From assembly GCF_008632455.1 (NCBI RefSeq), contig NZ_CP043929.1, positions 4,490,006 through 4,554,005 on the forward strand: 64,000 nucleotides of DNA. Reading direction: 5' to 3'. Position 1 is the stretch's first letter. The number at the start of each line of letters is the position of its first letter. Positions 45,273 through 53,690 of the stretch are shown here, piece by piece. Source of the DNA: Methylomonas rhizoryzae (lineage in GTDB: Bacteria > Pseudomonadota > Gammaproteobacteria > Methylococcales > Methylomonadaceae). The position numbers and the translations under genes are program-made. The notes below the pieces were generated by a model. The model saw only the letters and a program-made list of their open reading frames with translations. It searched no databases and had not been told where the DNA came from.

Positions 45273-46289
45273 ATGCAAGTTTATTACGACAAAGATGCCG
45301 ACTTGTCGGTCATCCGCGGTAAAAAAGTCGCGATCATCGGTTACGGTTCGCAAGGCCACGCTCATGCCAATAATCTGAAAGACTCCGGCGTCGACGTCGT
45401 GGTCGGCTTGCGCGCCAGTTCCGCATCCGTCGCTAAAGCCCAAAACAGCGGCCTGACCGTCAAAGACGTGCCGGAAGCCGTTGCCGGAGCCGACGTGGTG
45501 ATGATTCTGACCCCGGACGAATTTCAGTCCAAACTCTATAAAGAAGAAATCGAGCCGAACATCAAACAAGGCGCAGCCTTGGCTTTCGCCCACGGCTTTT
45601 CCATTTTGTTTAACCAAGTCGTACCGCGCGCGGATTTGGACGTGATCATGATTGCCCCGAAAGCGCCGGGCCACACCGTGCGCTCCGAATTCGTCAAAGG
45701 CGGCGGCATTCCTGATCTGATCGCCGTGCATCAAGACGCATCCGGCCAAGCCAAGGCAGTCTGTCTGTCTTACGCCTCCGCCATCGGCGGCGGCCGTTCC
45801 GGCATCATCGAAACCACCTTCCGCGACGAATGCGAAACCGATTTGTTCGGCGAACAAGCGGTCTTGTGCGGCGGCGCGGTGGAACTGGTCAAAGCCGGTT
45901 TCGAAACCCTGACCGAAGCCGGCTATCCGCCGGAAATGGCCTACTTCGAGTGCTTGCACGAACTGAAACTGATCGTGGATCTGATGTACGAAGGCGGCAT
46001 CGCCAACATGAACTACTCGATCTCCAACAACGCCGAGTACGGCGAATACGTGACCGGCCCTAAAGTCATCAACGACGAAAGCCGTAAAGCCATGAAAGAA
46101 GCGTTGAAAAACATCCAAGAAGGCCGTTACGCCAAACAATTCATCTTGGAAGGCGCTACAGGTTACCCGGAAATGACCGCACGCCGCCGCCTGAATGCCG
46201 AGCATCCGATCGAAACCGTGGGTGCAAAACTGCGGGCCATGATGCCTTGGATAAAGGCCAACCAAATCGTAGATAAAAGCAAAAACTAA
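45273..46289 (+). CDS. ilvC: Ketol-acid reductoisomerase (class I)
   Basis: This 338-aa enzyme isomerises and reduces acetolactate with NADPH in branched-chain amino acid synthesis. NADPH motif GYGSQGHAHANNLKDSG (residues about 24-40), LTPDEFQSKLYKEEIEP, APKAPGHTVRSEF and the metal-site DECETDLFGEQ are present. Length is that of the short class I form. A strong terminator follows 18 bases past the stop. Confidence 0.97.
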   Translation: MQVYYDKDADLSVIRGKKVAIIGYGSQGHAHANNLKDSGVDVVVGLRASSASVAKAQNSGLTVKDVPEAVAGADVVMILTPDEFQSKLYKEEIEPNIKQGAALAFAHGFSILFNQVVPRADLDVIMIAPKAPGHTVRSEFVKGGGIPDLIAVHQDASGQAKAVCLSYASAIGGGRSGIIETTFRDECETDLFGEQAVLCGGAVELVKAGFETLTEAGYPPEMAYFECLHELKLIVDLMYEGGIANMNYSISNNAEYGEYVTGPKVINDESRKAMKEALKNIQEGRYAKQFILEGATGYPEMTARRRLNAEHPIETVGAKLRAMMPWIKANQIVDKSKN

Positions 46290-46307
46290 GCTTTTCTACT
46301 AGGCTTA

Positions 46308-46333
46308 AAGCCCATCTCACGATGGGCTTTTTT
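46308..46333 (+). terminator. Rho-independent terminator of the ilv operon
   Basis: AAGCCCATC (46308-46316) pairs perfectly with GATGGGCTT (46321-46329) over the loop TCAC, followed by a six-base T-run ending at 46333. A textbook intrinsic terminator. Confidence 0.92.
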
Positions 46334-46352
46334 ATGCCCGCAGGATTTTTAG

Positions 46353-47138
46353 ATGTTCGATCCACCGCGCTGCGCTCGCCTGGCCTCAGCCTCCATTCTC
46401 GCTTCCTTCGCCATTACCCCGTGCCTAGCCGATTGGATGCTATGGAGCGTCAGCGAAATTCAATACCTACACGGCGCCAATTACCGGGAACCCTTTAATC
46501 CCAATGACGTCAGCCGTTCGTTAATAACGGTGACCCATAGCCACGGCTGGGATTTCGGCCGCAATTTTTTCTTTATGGATGTGATGTTCTCAGAGGCCGG
46601 CGAGCCGTCCCAAACCCAGTTGTACGGCGAGGAGTACAGCACGCTGAGCATGGGCAAGCTCACCGGCTTGGATTTGTCTTACGGCATTGTCAAGGATTTC
46701 GGTCTGACCGGAGGCATAAACCTGGGCGAAAATCTGGATGCTCCGTATAGCGGCTATAGAGCTTGGCTATACGGAGTAAGCGTCGATTTAGACATTCCCG
46801 GCTTCGACTATTTCAATATCGATTTTCTACGCCAGCGCGTAACTGAACCGGACGATGTCGGTACTTCCTGGCAAATCACCCCGGTTTGGAAGTTTCCGTT
46901 CGAGATTGCCGGCAGCCGCTGGAGCTTCGAAGGCTTTGCCGACTTCATCGGCGCCAAAGGCAACCACCAAGCACGGCAGGCCCTAGCTCAACCGCAGTTG
47001 CGCTTGGACGTCGGCGACTTGTTTGAACACCGCAACCACTTGTTTATCGGCTTGGAATACCAGTATTGGCATAATAAATACGGCATTAAAGGCTTACACG
47101 AGAGCGTGCCGCAAGCGTTAATTTTGTGGAAATTTTAA
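46353..47138 (+). CDS. Outer-membrane beta-barrel protein, Tsx/DUF5020-like
   Basis: This 261-aa protein has a signal peptide (cleavage likely after CLA), then alternating amphipathic strands rich in Tyr, Trp and Phe, ending with a C-terminal Phe (ALILWKF), typical of outer-membrane barrels. The opening WSVSEIQYLHGANYREPF resembles the nucleoside-channel Tsx and DUF5020 group. A channel role for nucleosides is known for Tsx, but this member is only distantly alike. There is no strong ribosome-binding site; it may be weakly expressed or start elsewhere nearby. Confidence 0.78.
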   Translation: MFDPPRCARLASASILASFAITPCLADWMLWSVSEIQYLHGANYREPFNPNDVSRSLITVTHSHGWDFGRNFFFMDVMFSEAGEPSQTQLYGEEYSTLSMGKLTGLDLSYGIVKDFGLTGGINLGENLDAPYSGYRAWLYGVSVDLDIPGFDYFNIDFLRQRVTEPDDVGTSWQITPVWKFPFEIAGSRWSFEGFADFIGAKGNHQARQALAQPQLRLDVGDLFEHRNHLFIGLEYQYWHNKYGIKGLHESVPQALILWKF

Positions 47139-47314
47139 TTGTCGAAAAACCAACCTAGCACGCAAGCTTGAGCCAACTTCCGTAACCAGCGTATCTGCAA
47201 TAGCACAAGCACACTCATGAGCAAAAAAAACCCTCGCAAAGGCGAGGGTCAGAAGTGTTAACAGAGCTAGAAAGACAGGATGTTAACAACGAGGGAGGTA
47301 CAACAAAATAACGC
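47139..47314. other. Region between the outer-membrane protein and the small gene
   Basis: Apart from the minus-strand terminator at 47223-47248 I see no gene here. The minus-strand open frame 47215-47445 has atypical Cys/Ser/Pro content and overlaps the small gene and its terminator, so I read it as a chance frame. Confidence 0.5.
47223..47248 (-). terminator. Rho-independent terminator of the 53-aa gene
   Basis: On the minus strand CCCTCGC (from 47248) pairs with GCGAGGG around the loop CTTT and runs into eight consecutive T (plus-strand A at 47223-47230). It lies 66 bases past the stop of the small gene at 47315-47476. Confidence 0.93.
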
Positions 47315-47476
47315 TTAAGCTTTAAACGAACCGGTAAAATCAAGATTGCTTGAAATTGTGGCGGCGCCGAACAACATGGTGGAGAGTATGAACTCGCCAG
47401 ACATGAATCCGAGCACACCGGTGGTAAAGAAAATACCGGTCGCAATATCTCTGTAAAGATTATTGGATTTGTTCAT
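47315..47476 (-). CDS. 53-aa hydrophobic small protein, function unknown
   Basis: This small frame reads MNKSNNLYRDIATGIFF at the N-terminus, has a hydrophobic middle (residues 11-43 with a single Glu28), and ends DFTGSFKA. It has no signal-peptide cleavage site; one membrane-spanning or membrane-associated segment is likely. Evidence that it is real: AGGGG seven bases before the ATG, a good promoter at 47550-47522, and a strong terminator 66 bases downstream, making a complete mini-transcript of about 290 bases. I recognise no family. It stands alone between convergent ilvC-side genes and yigZ. Confidence 0.72.
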   Translation of the reverse strand: MNKSNNLYRDIATGIFFTTGVLGFMSGEFILSTMLFGAATISSNLDFTGSFKA

Positions 47477-47521
47477 GTTAGCCCCTAGCTGAATTTCAGC
47501 CGTTTCATTGAAGACGGCTTC

Positions 47522-47550
47522 ACTATATCAGCAGGTTTTTTTATTTACAA
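47522..47550 (-). promoter_or_regulatory. Sigma-70-like promoter of the 53-aa gene
   Basis: On the minus strand TTGTAA (47550-47545), an exact 17-base spacer containing an A-tract, and TATAGT (47527-47522). The transcript leader of about 40 bases contains a hairpin AGCCGT...ACGGCT just before the ribosome-binding site. Confidence 0.6.
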
Positions 47551-47632
47551 TAGAACGCAAAGTGCACTCATTATTTTTCCTTGCGAAACAATAAGTCATT
47601 GCCGCGTCATAATACTTTAGTAAAACGCTAGG

Positions 47633-48193
47633 TTATTGAAATGTTGAGATTATTTCCTTCTTATGAATTTCCGGCAAACGAATACACACGCGTACTTGTT
47701 CGGCAAATTCCTGCATGATGATACTGCCGTCGAGTTTTTTAAGTTGATATTCCAACATTTGCAGCTGGCCGTAACTCAAATCCAACTGCAATTCCACCAT
47801 CTTGACGTATTCCACCAGCACGGCATTTTCAATGACCTGTCTCGCTACGTTGCCATAGGCTCTGGTTAAACCACCGGCACCGAGCTTTACTCCACCGAAA
47901 TACCGTACTACGGCAACCAAGAGATTAATCAATTGCTTACCTTCTAAATGTTGGAAAATGGGTTTACCGGCGGTTCCGCCGGGCTCTCCGGCGTCGTGAA
48001 ATCGGCAGGCTAAACCATCCGGCGTTTGAATCCGATAGGCATAAACGATATGCGTCGCTGCAGGATGCCGGTCATGCAAGCACCTGATTAGTTGTAAGGC
48101 TTCATTTTCACTGCCGCACGGATTGATAAAACCGATAAAGCGGGATTTTTTGATCGTTTCTTCGTAAACGCCCGGCGCAACGACAATCTTCAT
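47633..48193 (-). CDS. yigZ: IMPACT/YigZ-family protein
   Basis: This 186-aa protein carries the family motif AYRIQTPDGLACRFHDAGEPGGTAGKPIF (N-terminal domain) and VVRYFGGVKLGAGGLTRAYGN, then a DUF1949-type C-terminal ferredoxin-like domain. IMPACT-family proteins are linked to translation control in eukaryotes, but the bacterial role is unclear. Its ATG follows directly after the ABC ATPase stop (48194), so it is read as the last gene of the importer operon, although a functional link is not evident. Confidence 0.9.
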   Translation of the reverse strand: MKIVVAPGVYEETIKKSRFIGFINPCGSENEALQLIRCLHDRHPAATHIVYAYRIQTPDGLACRFHDAGEPGGTAGKPIFQHLEGKQLINLLVAVVRYFGGVKLGAGGLTRAYGNVARQVIENAVLVEYVKMVELQLDLSYGQLQMLEYQLKKLDGSIIMQEFAEQVRVCIRLPEIHKKEIISTFQ

Positions 48194-48940
48194 CTATAAC
48201 AAGCCATTGATTTCGGCGTGATTTTGCAATAGCTTGACACGAAATGCTTCGATTTCGCTCTCGTTGTTGCGCTGGCTGCGCTCGACAGTCACCGGAATGT
48301 CGCCGAGCAAACGCATGGGCCGCGGCGATAAGAAAAGTAACCGATCCGCCAACGCGATGGCCTCGCGCAAATCGTGAGTCACGAACAGCACCGTATGCGG
48401 CCGTTGTTGCCACAAGGCATACAACAAATTGCGAACTTGGCGCGCGTTAGGCGCATCCAGGGATACGAAAGGCTCGTCCATTAACAATACGTCCGGATTA
48501 AGCGCAAATGCACGGATAATGGCAACCCGGCGCTGCATGCCCAGCGATAAACGTTGCGGAAATTGGTTTTGCATCTCCGATAGCTGCATGCTATCCAGCA
48601 AGCTGTCTATCAGATCCGACTCCGCAAATGGGCCGCCTGCCAACTCTATGTTTTGCCTCACCGTGCGCCAGGGCAATAAGCGCGGATTTTGAAACACGTA
48701 GCCAATGCGCAAGTTTCGCCCGTCCTTACCAACGGCAATATTGCCGTCGTAATGTTTATCCAAACCCGCAATCATATTCAGCAACGTGGTTTTCCCGCAA
48801 CCGGAGGGCCCCAGCAAACAGGCGAATTGATTGGCCGGCACATGCACTTGTAAATCCGCAATGGCATGATGGGCTTGTTCGATGCCGCCCCCGGGTTGGC
48901 TATAAATCTTGTTGACGACCCGTATATCGAGTTCGCTCAC
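48194..48940 (-). CDS. NitT/TauT-type ABC importer ATP-binding protein
   Basis: This protein of about 248 aa has Walker A GPSGCGKTT, signature region LSLGMQRRVAIIRA (slightly divergent from LSGGQ) and Walker B VLLMDEPF, with VTHDLREAIALADR. It powers the importer encoded upstream. Of two possible GTG starts, 48940 overlaps the permease TGA (GTGA) and has GAGG 8 bases upstream, while the one at 48949 leaves no room for a ribosome-binding site. The substrate is likely an anion or small organic compound; identity unknown. Confidence 0.9.
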   Translation of the reverse strand: MSELDIRVVNKIYSQPGGGIEQAHHAIADLQVHVPANQFACLLGPSGCGKTTLLNMIAGLDKHYDGNIAVGKDGRNLRIGYVFQNPRLLPWRTVRQNIELAGGPFAESDLIDSLLDSMQLSEMQNQFPQRLSLGMQRRVAIIRAFALNPDVLLMDEPFVSLDAPNARQVRNLLYALWQQRPHTVLFVTHDLREAIALADRLLFLSPRPMRLLGDIPVTVERSQRNNESEIEAFRVKLLQNHAEINGLL

Positions 48941-49686
48941 CGGCGCCACCTCAAGCTGTTGAGTTCTATCGGCTTCAAAATGAACGACTCGATCAGTTGA
49001 ATGACCGCAACAAACGCAAAGCTATAAGCCAACAAACCGGCGACGTCGAATAATTGAAAAAAAAGATGCAGCTGATAGCCCATGCCGTTGCTGCGTCCTA
49101 ATAACTCCACGACTAGAATAATTTTCCATATCAACGCTAGACCGGAACGGGTTGCCGCCATGATAAAAGGATGTAATTGCGGCCAAATCACGTGTATCAA
49201 AGTCTTGCGCCAACCGAATCGATAGCTTTGCGCCATTTCCAATAAGTCTCTATCCAGCGCCCTGGCGCCTTCGCGCAGAGTCACCACGACATTCGGTACT
49301 TTGTTGATGACTACCGCGGCTATGGCCGCCGATTCGATCAAACCGAACCAGACGTAACATAAGATTATCGTTACCAAAGCCGGAATGTTCAGCAGGATAA
49401 CCAACCAATTGTCAAAAAACGCATCGGCCCCCCGATGCCTTCCCAATCCGATGCCAATCGCGCATCCGAGCAACATCGCAATCGAAAAACTCGCCAGCAA
49501 TCGCAGCAAAGTCACGCCAAGATGATAAGGCAATTCCCCGCTGACACAGGCTTGCCAAAACACGGCGAAAACAACGGCGGGACTCGGCAGGGTCGGACTG
49601 TGCAACATCGCCGCGCCGAGCTGCCAAATCGCCAATAAGACCAGCAGAGATAGAACACTCAAGCCGCGTTGCAAGGATCGCGTCAT
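48937..49686 (-). CDS. NitT/TauT-type ABC importer permease
   Basis: This protein of about 249 aa has five to six membrane helices and the permease coupling motif EGARALDRDLLEMAQSYRFG. The group includes SsuC, TauC and NrtB. ATG 49686 overlaps the substrate-binding-protein TGA (ATGA 49683-49686), which I prefer to the open-frame start 15 bases upstream. It is the middle gene of a three-gene importer operon. Confidence 0.9.
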   Translation of the reverse strand: MTRSLQRGLSVLSLLVLLAIWQLGAAMLHSPTLPSPAVVFAVFWQACVSGELPYHLGVTLLRLLASFSIAMLLGCAIGIGLGRHRGADAFFDNWLVILLNIPALVTIILCYVWFGLIESAAIAAVVINKVPNVVVTLREGARALDRDLLEMAQSYRFGWRKTLIHVIWPQLHPFIMAATRSGLALIWKIILVVELLGRSNGMGYQLHLFFQLFDVAGLLAYSFAFVAVIQLIESFILKPIELNSLRWRR

Positions 49687-50654
49687 TGACCTGCTGACCA
49701 AAAAGTGCCGGGCTCTATCTGTGCGGATTTGTCGGTCAATTTATTTTGCGCGACTTTTCGCAGCCACTGATACACACGCTGCGTAGCGGACTTTTCCGCT
49801 TCGCCCCAGTTTTCCACCCGGCCTGCGCAATAGCCCTGCCGCAGCTGAATTTGCTCGTCGACGCTTTCGGTACCGGTCAGCGGCACGATCCGCTTCCAAG
49901 CAATTTCCGAATCGCATAAACGGTTTCTAGCCGTTGCGGCTAAAGCAAAAAAGCTTTCCAGTTCGGCCTTATGCCGCTCCGCCCAGCCGGATTTGAACAC
50001 ATAGCCCATTTGCGGTACCTCGGCTTCGACCCCCAATTGCTTGATGACTTCTTCGCCGCTCAACAACTGCTGATAGCCTTGCGATTTCAAGTGCGCCGCA
50101 AAGTGCCAGTAGGTTAATAAGGCATCGATACGACCGGCTTTCAATTGCTGAGTTAAAATCGGCGGAGCGCCGTAGACTTTTTCCAGCTTAGCATTTAAAT
50201 CGAAACCCTGTTTTTGCGCCAAGGCCTGCAGCAACAACCAGTTTTTGTCCAATTCGCCGCCGGCTATACCTAATTTTTTACCTTGCAAGTCTTGCAGACT
50301 TTTGATCGGACTGCCGGCAGGAACCAGCAAGCTACCGGACACGTCGGAATAAGGATAAAAGCTCAAATCGCTGCCTTGCGCCCTCATCCCAGACACCCAA
50401 ATCCAATCGGAAATAATGATGTCTACGCTGCCGGCCTGCAAAGCAACCTTACCCGCTTGCGGATTAGCCGTTGAAACGCTGTCGATTTCGAAGCCGGCCG
50501 CATTCAAAAGCCCTTCGTTTTGCATCGCCGCTAATTCCCAGGCTAAAGTGCCGCCCGCCATCACACCGACTCGTATCGGTTCGGACGCCTGCACCAAACC
50601 GCCGCTAAGTGCTACTATCAGGAGACTGGCCAAATATGCTGTTGATCTCTTCAT
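49683..50654 (-). CDS. NitT/TauT-type periplasmic substrate-binding protein
   Basis: This 323-aa protein has a signal peptide (MKRSTAYLASLLIVALSGGLVQA) and an SBP fold: PIRVGVMAGGTLAWELAAMQNEGLL, VDIIISDWIW, LQDLQGKKLGIAGGELDKNWLLLQALA. It captures the substrate for the permease/ATPase encoded downstream. It has the look of SsuA/TauA/ThiY-type binders but I see no specificity-defining signature. Promoter and any riboswitch are not obvious in the 94 bases upstream. Confidence 0.88.
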   Translation of the reverse strand: MKRSTAYLASLLIVALSGGLVQASEPIRVGVMAGGTLAWELAAMQNEGLLNAAGFEIDSVSTANPQAGKVALQAGSVDIIISDWIWVSGMRAQGSDLSFYPYSDVSGSLLVPAGSPIKSLQDLQGKKLGIAGGELDKNWLLLQALAQKQGFDLNAKLEKVYGAPPILTQQLKAGRIDALLTYWHFAAHLKSQGYQQLLSGEEVIKQLGVEAEVPQMGYVFKSGWAERHKAELESFFALAATARNRLCDSEIAWKRIVPLTGTESVDEQIQLRQGYCAGRVENWGEAEKSATQRVYQWLRKVAQNKLTDKSAQIEPGTFWSAGQ

Positions 50655-50748
50655 CGCTGCTTCCGGTCGGATTAAATGCCTAATTTTACCGTAGACCTAA
50701 AGCTATCGTCTTGCACACGGCCCTTTGCAGGCTAAAATCCCTACGACC

Positions 50749-51171
50749 TTAACGGCGGATTTGGATAATCCCGGTCGCTAATGCAATTTCACGCAGAAAA
50801 CAAAGCAATCCGGTAATCAGCGAGAGCATCGCAGCAATAAACAAGAAAGCCACCGCTTTAGAAAGATCCAGGCGAACCTCAACCCCCACGAACAGCGCCG
50901 CAATGGATAAACACACGCATAAGGCCGACAAGGTACACAAGCTGATCGCCCAATGAATTAACCGCGCACGCGCCGACAAGGTACGCATTTCTTGCCGGTG
51001 TTTTTCTTCCGGCTCTTGCACTTCACTCAAGCGCCGAAAGCGGTCGATGGCCCGGCCCAAACGATTGGTCAACACGCTTAAAATAGAGCCGACGCCGGTC
51101 AGCAAAAACACAGGCGCTACCGCCTGCTGAATGGCATGCGCCACGGTGGGAATATTATCTAAGGCATCCAT
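50749..51171 (-). CDS. DUF2721 inner-membrane protein
   Basis: This 140-aa protein has three hydrophobic segments: AVAPVFLLTGVGSILSVL near the start, WAISLCTLSALCVCLSIAALFV (residues about 75-96) and a C-terminal FLFIAAMLSLITGLLCFL. NRLGRAIDRFRRL follows the first helix, as in the DUF2721 family, whose function is unknown. It lies upstream of the importer operon on the same strand but 95 bases apart. Confidence 0.85.
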   Translation of the reverse strand: MDALDNIPTVAHAIQQAVAPVFLLTGVGSILSVLTNRLGRAIDRFRRLSEVQEPEEKHRQEMRTLSARARLIHWAISLCTLSALCVCLSIAALFVGVEVRLDLSKAVAFLFIAAMLSLITGLLCFLREIALATGIIQIRR

Positions 51172-51200
51172 AGCCCGAAAGCCTGCTTCAAAAAGCGGTA

Positions 51201-51551
51201 TTAGTAGTGATAGTTGAAATTACAAGCACCGACCACGCGGCTGGACAAAGACGTTCCACCAACAGTCGACGGATTCAAATCCATACCGCAGCCTATATCT
51301 GCCGGCCTGGTATCGGATTTCTCGGGTAACAGCACGCTGGCGTTATCACTGGAACCGTTCTGCCTGAATCGGCCGTTAGGCGCCTCAGAAGCCAACCATT
51401 TATCCGACAACGTCAATACCAACTTTTCCGAAGCGTTCGCATCGTCTGTTGCATAGTCTTCTGCCGCCACAATCGGAGATGCTAGAGACAGAGCAGCCAT
51501 GAACACCAATAATCGAAACCAACAAGAGCAAATAAAATCATATGCTTTCAT
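51201..51551 (-). CDS. Small secreted protein of unknown function
   Basis: This 116-aa protein has a signal peptide (hydrophobic residues about 12-28, cleavage likely after VAA). The mature part has two Cys (in IGCGMD and VGACNFNYHY) that could form one disulfide, and no helix-rich pattern. A clear GGGAG ribosome-binding site lies 8 bases before the ATG, supporting a real gene. I recognise no family. Confidence 0.7.
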   Translation of the reverse strand: MKAYDFICSCWFRLLVFMAALSLASPIVAAEDYATDDANASEKLVLTLSDKWLASEAPNGRFRQNGSSDNASVLLPEKSDTRPADIGCGMDLNPSTVGGTSLSSRVVGACNFNYHY

Positions 51552-51747
51552 GACTTTTCTCCCGTAAAAACTCAGGTGAACTAAATGTTAGCGCGCCCTG
51601 CGCATTTTGCAATCCCGGCAAGAATTAGCAAGTAAAAAATAACTGCCGCAAAACTATAAGGCAGTAATAAATATGAAACTTTCTGTCAAAATATCGGCCT
51701 TTGCTTAAGGTTCTATATAATCAGCGGAAATTCGCTCCGCATTGCCT

Positions 51748-52749
51748 ATGAACGACACTTCCCCACACCTAATCGACCGTTTCGGTCGAACCGTCAATTA
51801 TCTTCGGGTTTCCATTACCGACCGCTGCGACTTTCGTTGCGTGTACTGCATGGCCGAAGACATGCAGTTTCTGCCGCGCCGGCAAATCTTGAGTCTCGAA
51901 GAAATTCATTGCATCTGCCAAGCCTTTGTCGAATTAGGGGTAGGTAAAATCCGCGTCACCGGCGGAGAACCACTGGTTAGAAACGGCGCCTTAGACTTGC
52001 TGCAGCAACTAGGTCGAATTTCCGGACTGAACGAGCTGGTAATGACAACCAACGGTTCGCAACTGGCTGACAAAGCACAATCGCTAAAAACGGCCGGCGT
52101 GAAACGCATCAATATCAGCTTAGACACCTTGGACCCGGCCAAGTTTAAAGCTCTAACCCGGACCGGCGATCTGGAAAACGTGCTGAAAGGCATCAACGCG
52201 GCTTGCGCTGCAGGTTTCGAACGCTTAAAACTCAATACTGTCGTGCTTAGGGACAGAAACCACGACGAAGTCTGCGCATTAGTGGAATATGCGGTTAATC
52301 GCGGCATCGATATCAGTTTCATCGAAGAAATGCCGCTAGGCACCGTCAACAATCACAACCGGGCCGAGGCTTACTACCCTAGCCGTCTGATCAAGAACGA
52401 CTTAGAGCGGCGTTTCACGCTGCACGATCTAACAGACACAACCGGCGGACCATCCGATTACTTTGCCGTCGCCGGCAGCAACACCCGGGTAGGGTTTATT
52501 TCACCGCACAGCGCTAATTTCTGCGCCAGTTGCAACCGGGTAAGGCTCACCGCGGAAGGACGTTTGCTGTTATGCTTGGGCAACGAACACTCGGTAGACC
52601 TAAAAGCCGTAGTCAGGCAACATCCGGGCGACGCGGATCTTTTAAAACAGACCATTGTAGACGCTATGTCGATCAAACCCGAGAAACACGAATTCAATAT
52701 CTACGAAAAGCCTGTGATATTACGCCACATGAACGTCACCGGCGGCTGA
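51748..52749 (+). CDS. moaA: GTP 3',8-cyclase (molybdenum cofactor synthesis)
   Basis: This 333-aa radical-SAM enzyme makes the cyclic pterin precursor from GTP with MoaC. The N-terminal cluster ligands are CDFRCVYC (CxxxCxxC) and the C-terminal cluster is in CASCNRVRLTAEGRLLLC; the protein ends in the required Gly-Gly. ATG 51748 is preferred to a TTG two codons upstream. A TATAAT at 51716-51721 is a possible -10 box, but no good -35 is visible. No moaC or moeA is adjacent. Confidence 0.95.
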   Translation: MNDTSPHLIDRFGRTVNYLRVSITDRCDFRCVYCMAEDMQFLPRRQILSLEEIHCICQAFVELGVGKIRVTGGEPLVRNGALDLLQQLGRISGLNELVMTTNGSQLADKAQSLKTAGVKRINISLDTLDPAKFKALTRTGDLENVLKGINAACAAGFERLKLNTVVLRDRNHDEVCALVEYAVNRGIDISFIEEMPLGTVNNHNRAEAYYPSRLIKNDLERRFTLHDLTDTTGGPSDYFAVAGSNTRVGFISPHSANFCASCNRVRLTAEGRLLLCLGNEHSVDLKAVVRQHPGDADLLKQTIVDAMSIKPEKHEFNIYEKPVILRHMNVTGG

Positions 52750-52768
52750 AAGAAAAGAGGGAATCAAC

Positions 52769-53125
52769 ATGAGCAAAGCCAATCAAATCATTGCCGAGGC
52801 GAGGCGCTATAAAGAAGAACGCGAAAAAGGCTACCGCGAACAAGCCTTGAAACTATTTCCCTGGATCTGCGGACGTTGCGCACGCGAATTCGACCACAAA
52901 AACTTGCGCGAACTCACCGTACACCACAAAAACCACGACCACGATCACAATCCTGCCGACGGCAGCAACTGGGAACTGCTGTGTTTATATTGTCACGATA
53001 ACGAACATCAGCGCTATGAATCGCAAGTTCGGTACGGCAGTAGTACTCATCGCGAGGGCTCCGGTCCTACCGCAACCTTCAGCCCGTTTGCCGATTTGAA
53101 AAAACTGATGCAAAACGGCGAATGA
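52769..53125 (+). CDS. YajD-like HNH nuclease-family protein
   Basis: This 118-aa protein has a zinc-binding pair CGRCAREF and CLYCHDNEH around the HNH core TVHHKNHDHDHNPADGSNWE. It matches the small YajD group, in which nuclease activity is suggested by the fold but not firmly shown. The ribosome-binding site AAGAGGGAA is good. It follows moaA by 19 bases and overlaps tag by ATGA. Confidence 0.88.
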   Translation: MSKANQIIAEARRYKEEREKGYREQALKLFPWICGRCAREFDHKNLRELTVHHKNHDHDHNPADGSNWELLCLYCHDNEHQRYESQVRYGSSTHREGSGPTATFSPFADLKKLMQNGE

Positions 53126-53685
53126 ACAAGTGCCGCTGGGCGCTGGCCAGCGCCGGCGAAGAACACTATCACGATACCGAATGGGGCGTACCGGAATTCG
53201 ACGACCGTAAACTGTTCGAATTTTTGATTTTAGAGGGCGCCCAAGCCGGCTTGAGTTGGCGCACCGTTTTGGCTAAGCGGCCGGCCTACCGGGAAGCCTT
53301 GGATCATTTCGATGCGGCAAAAATTGCAAACTACGACCAAGAAAAAATCGCGCTGTTAATGCAAAATCCCGGCATCATTCGTAACCGTTTGAAAATATTG
53401 GCAGCTATAGAAAACGCCCGAGCGTTTTTGCAGGTAACAGCGCAATTCGATAGCTTTGCCAGCTACATCTGGCAATTTGTCGACGGCCGACCGAAACAAA
53501 ACCACTGGAACGATTCCAAGCAAATCCCAGCGTTCACAATAGAATCGGAGCTGATGAGTAAAGACTTGCAACGCCGCGGCTTCAAATTCGTCGGAAAAAC
53601 GATTTGCTACGCTTATATGCAAGCAGTAGGCATGGTCAACGATCACACGCTGGACTGCTTCCGCTATCACGATTTATCGGGATAA
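53122..53685 (+). CDS. tag: DNA-3-methyladenine glycosylase I
   Basis: This 187-aa enzyme removes 3-methyladenine from alkylated DNA (base excision repair). It starts CRWALASAGEEHYHDTEWGVP, with LEGAQAGLSWRTVLAKRPAYREAL and the C-terminal CYAYMQAVGMVNDHTLDC, matching the zinc-containing Tag family in length and layout. Its ATG overlaps the HNH gene stop (ATGA 53122-53125), so a DNA-processing nuclease-like protein and a repair glycosylase are co-translated. Confidence 0.95.
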   Translation: MNKCRWALASAGEEHYHDTEWGVPEFDDRKLFEFLILEGAQAGLSWRTVLAKRPAYREALDHFDAAKIANYDQEKIALLMQNPGIIRNRLKILAAIENARAFLQVTAQFDSFASYIWQFVDGRPKQNHWNDSKQIPAFTIESELMSKDLQRRGFKFVGKTICYAYMQAVGMVNDHTLDCFRYHDLSG

Positions 53686-53690
53686 TTATC

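Noticed and set aside
45243..46265. 340-codon minus-strand frame opposite ilvC
   Set aside because: Antisense shadow of a highly conserved gene.
47215..47445. 76-codon minus-strand frame near the small gene
   Set aside because: Overlaps the 53-aa gene in another frame and runs through its terminator; no promoter or ribosome-binding site fits it.
51552..51747. Possible molybdenum-cofactor riboswitch upstream of moaA
   Set aside because: Only a short ACTGCC/GGCAGT hairpin and a TATAAT are visible; the conserved multi-stem structure of the Moco RNA is not recognisable.
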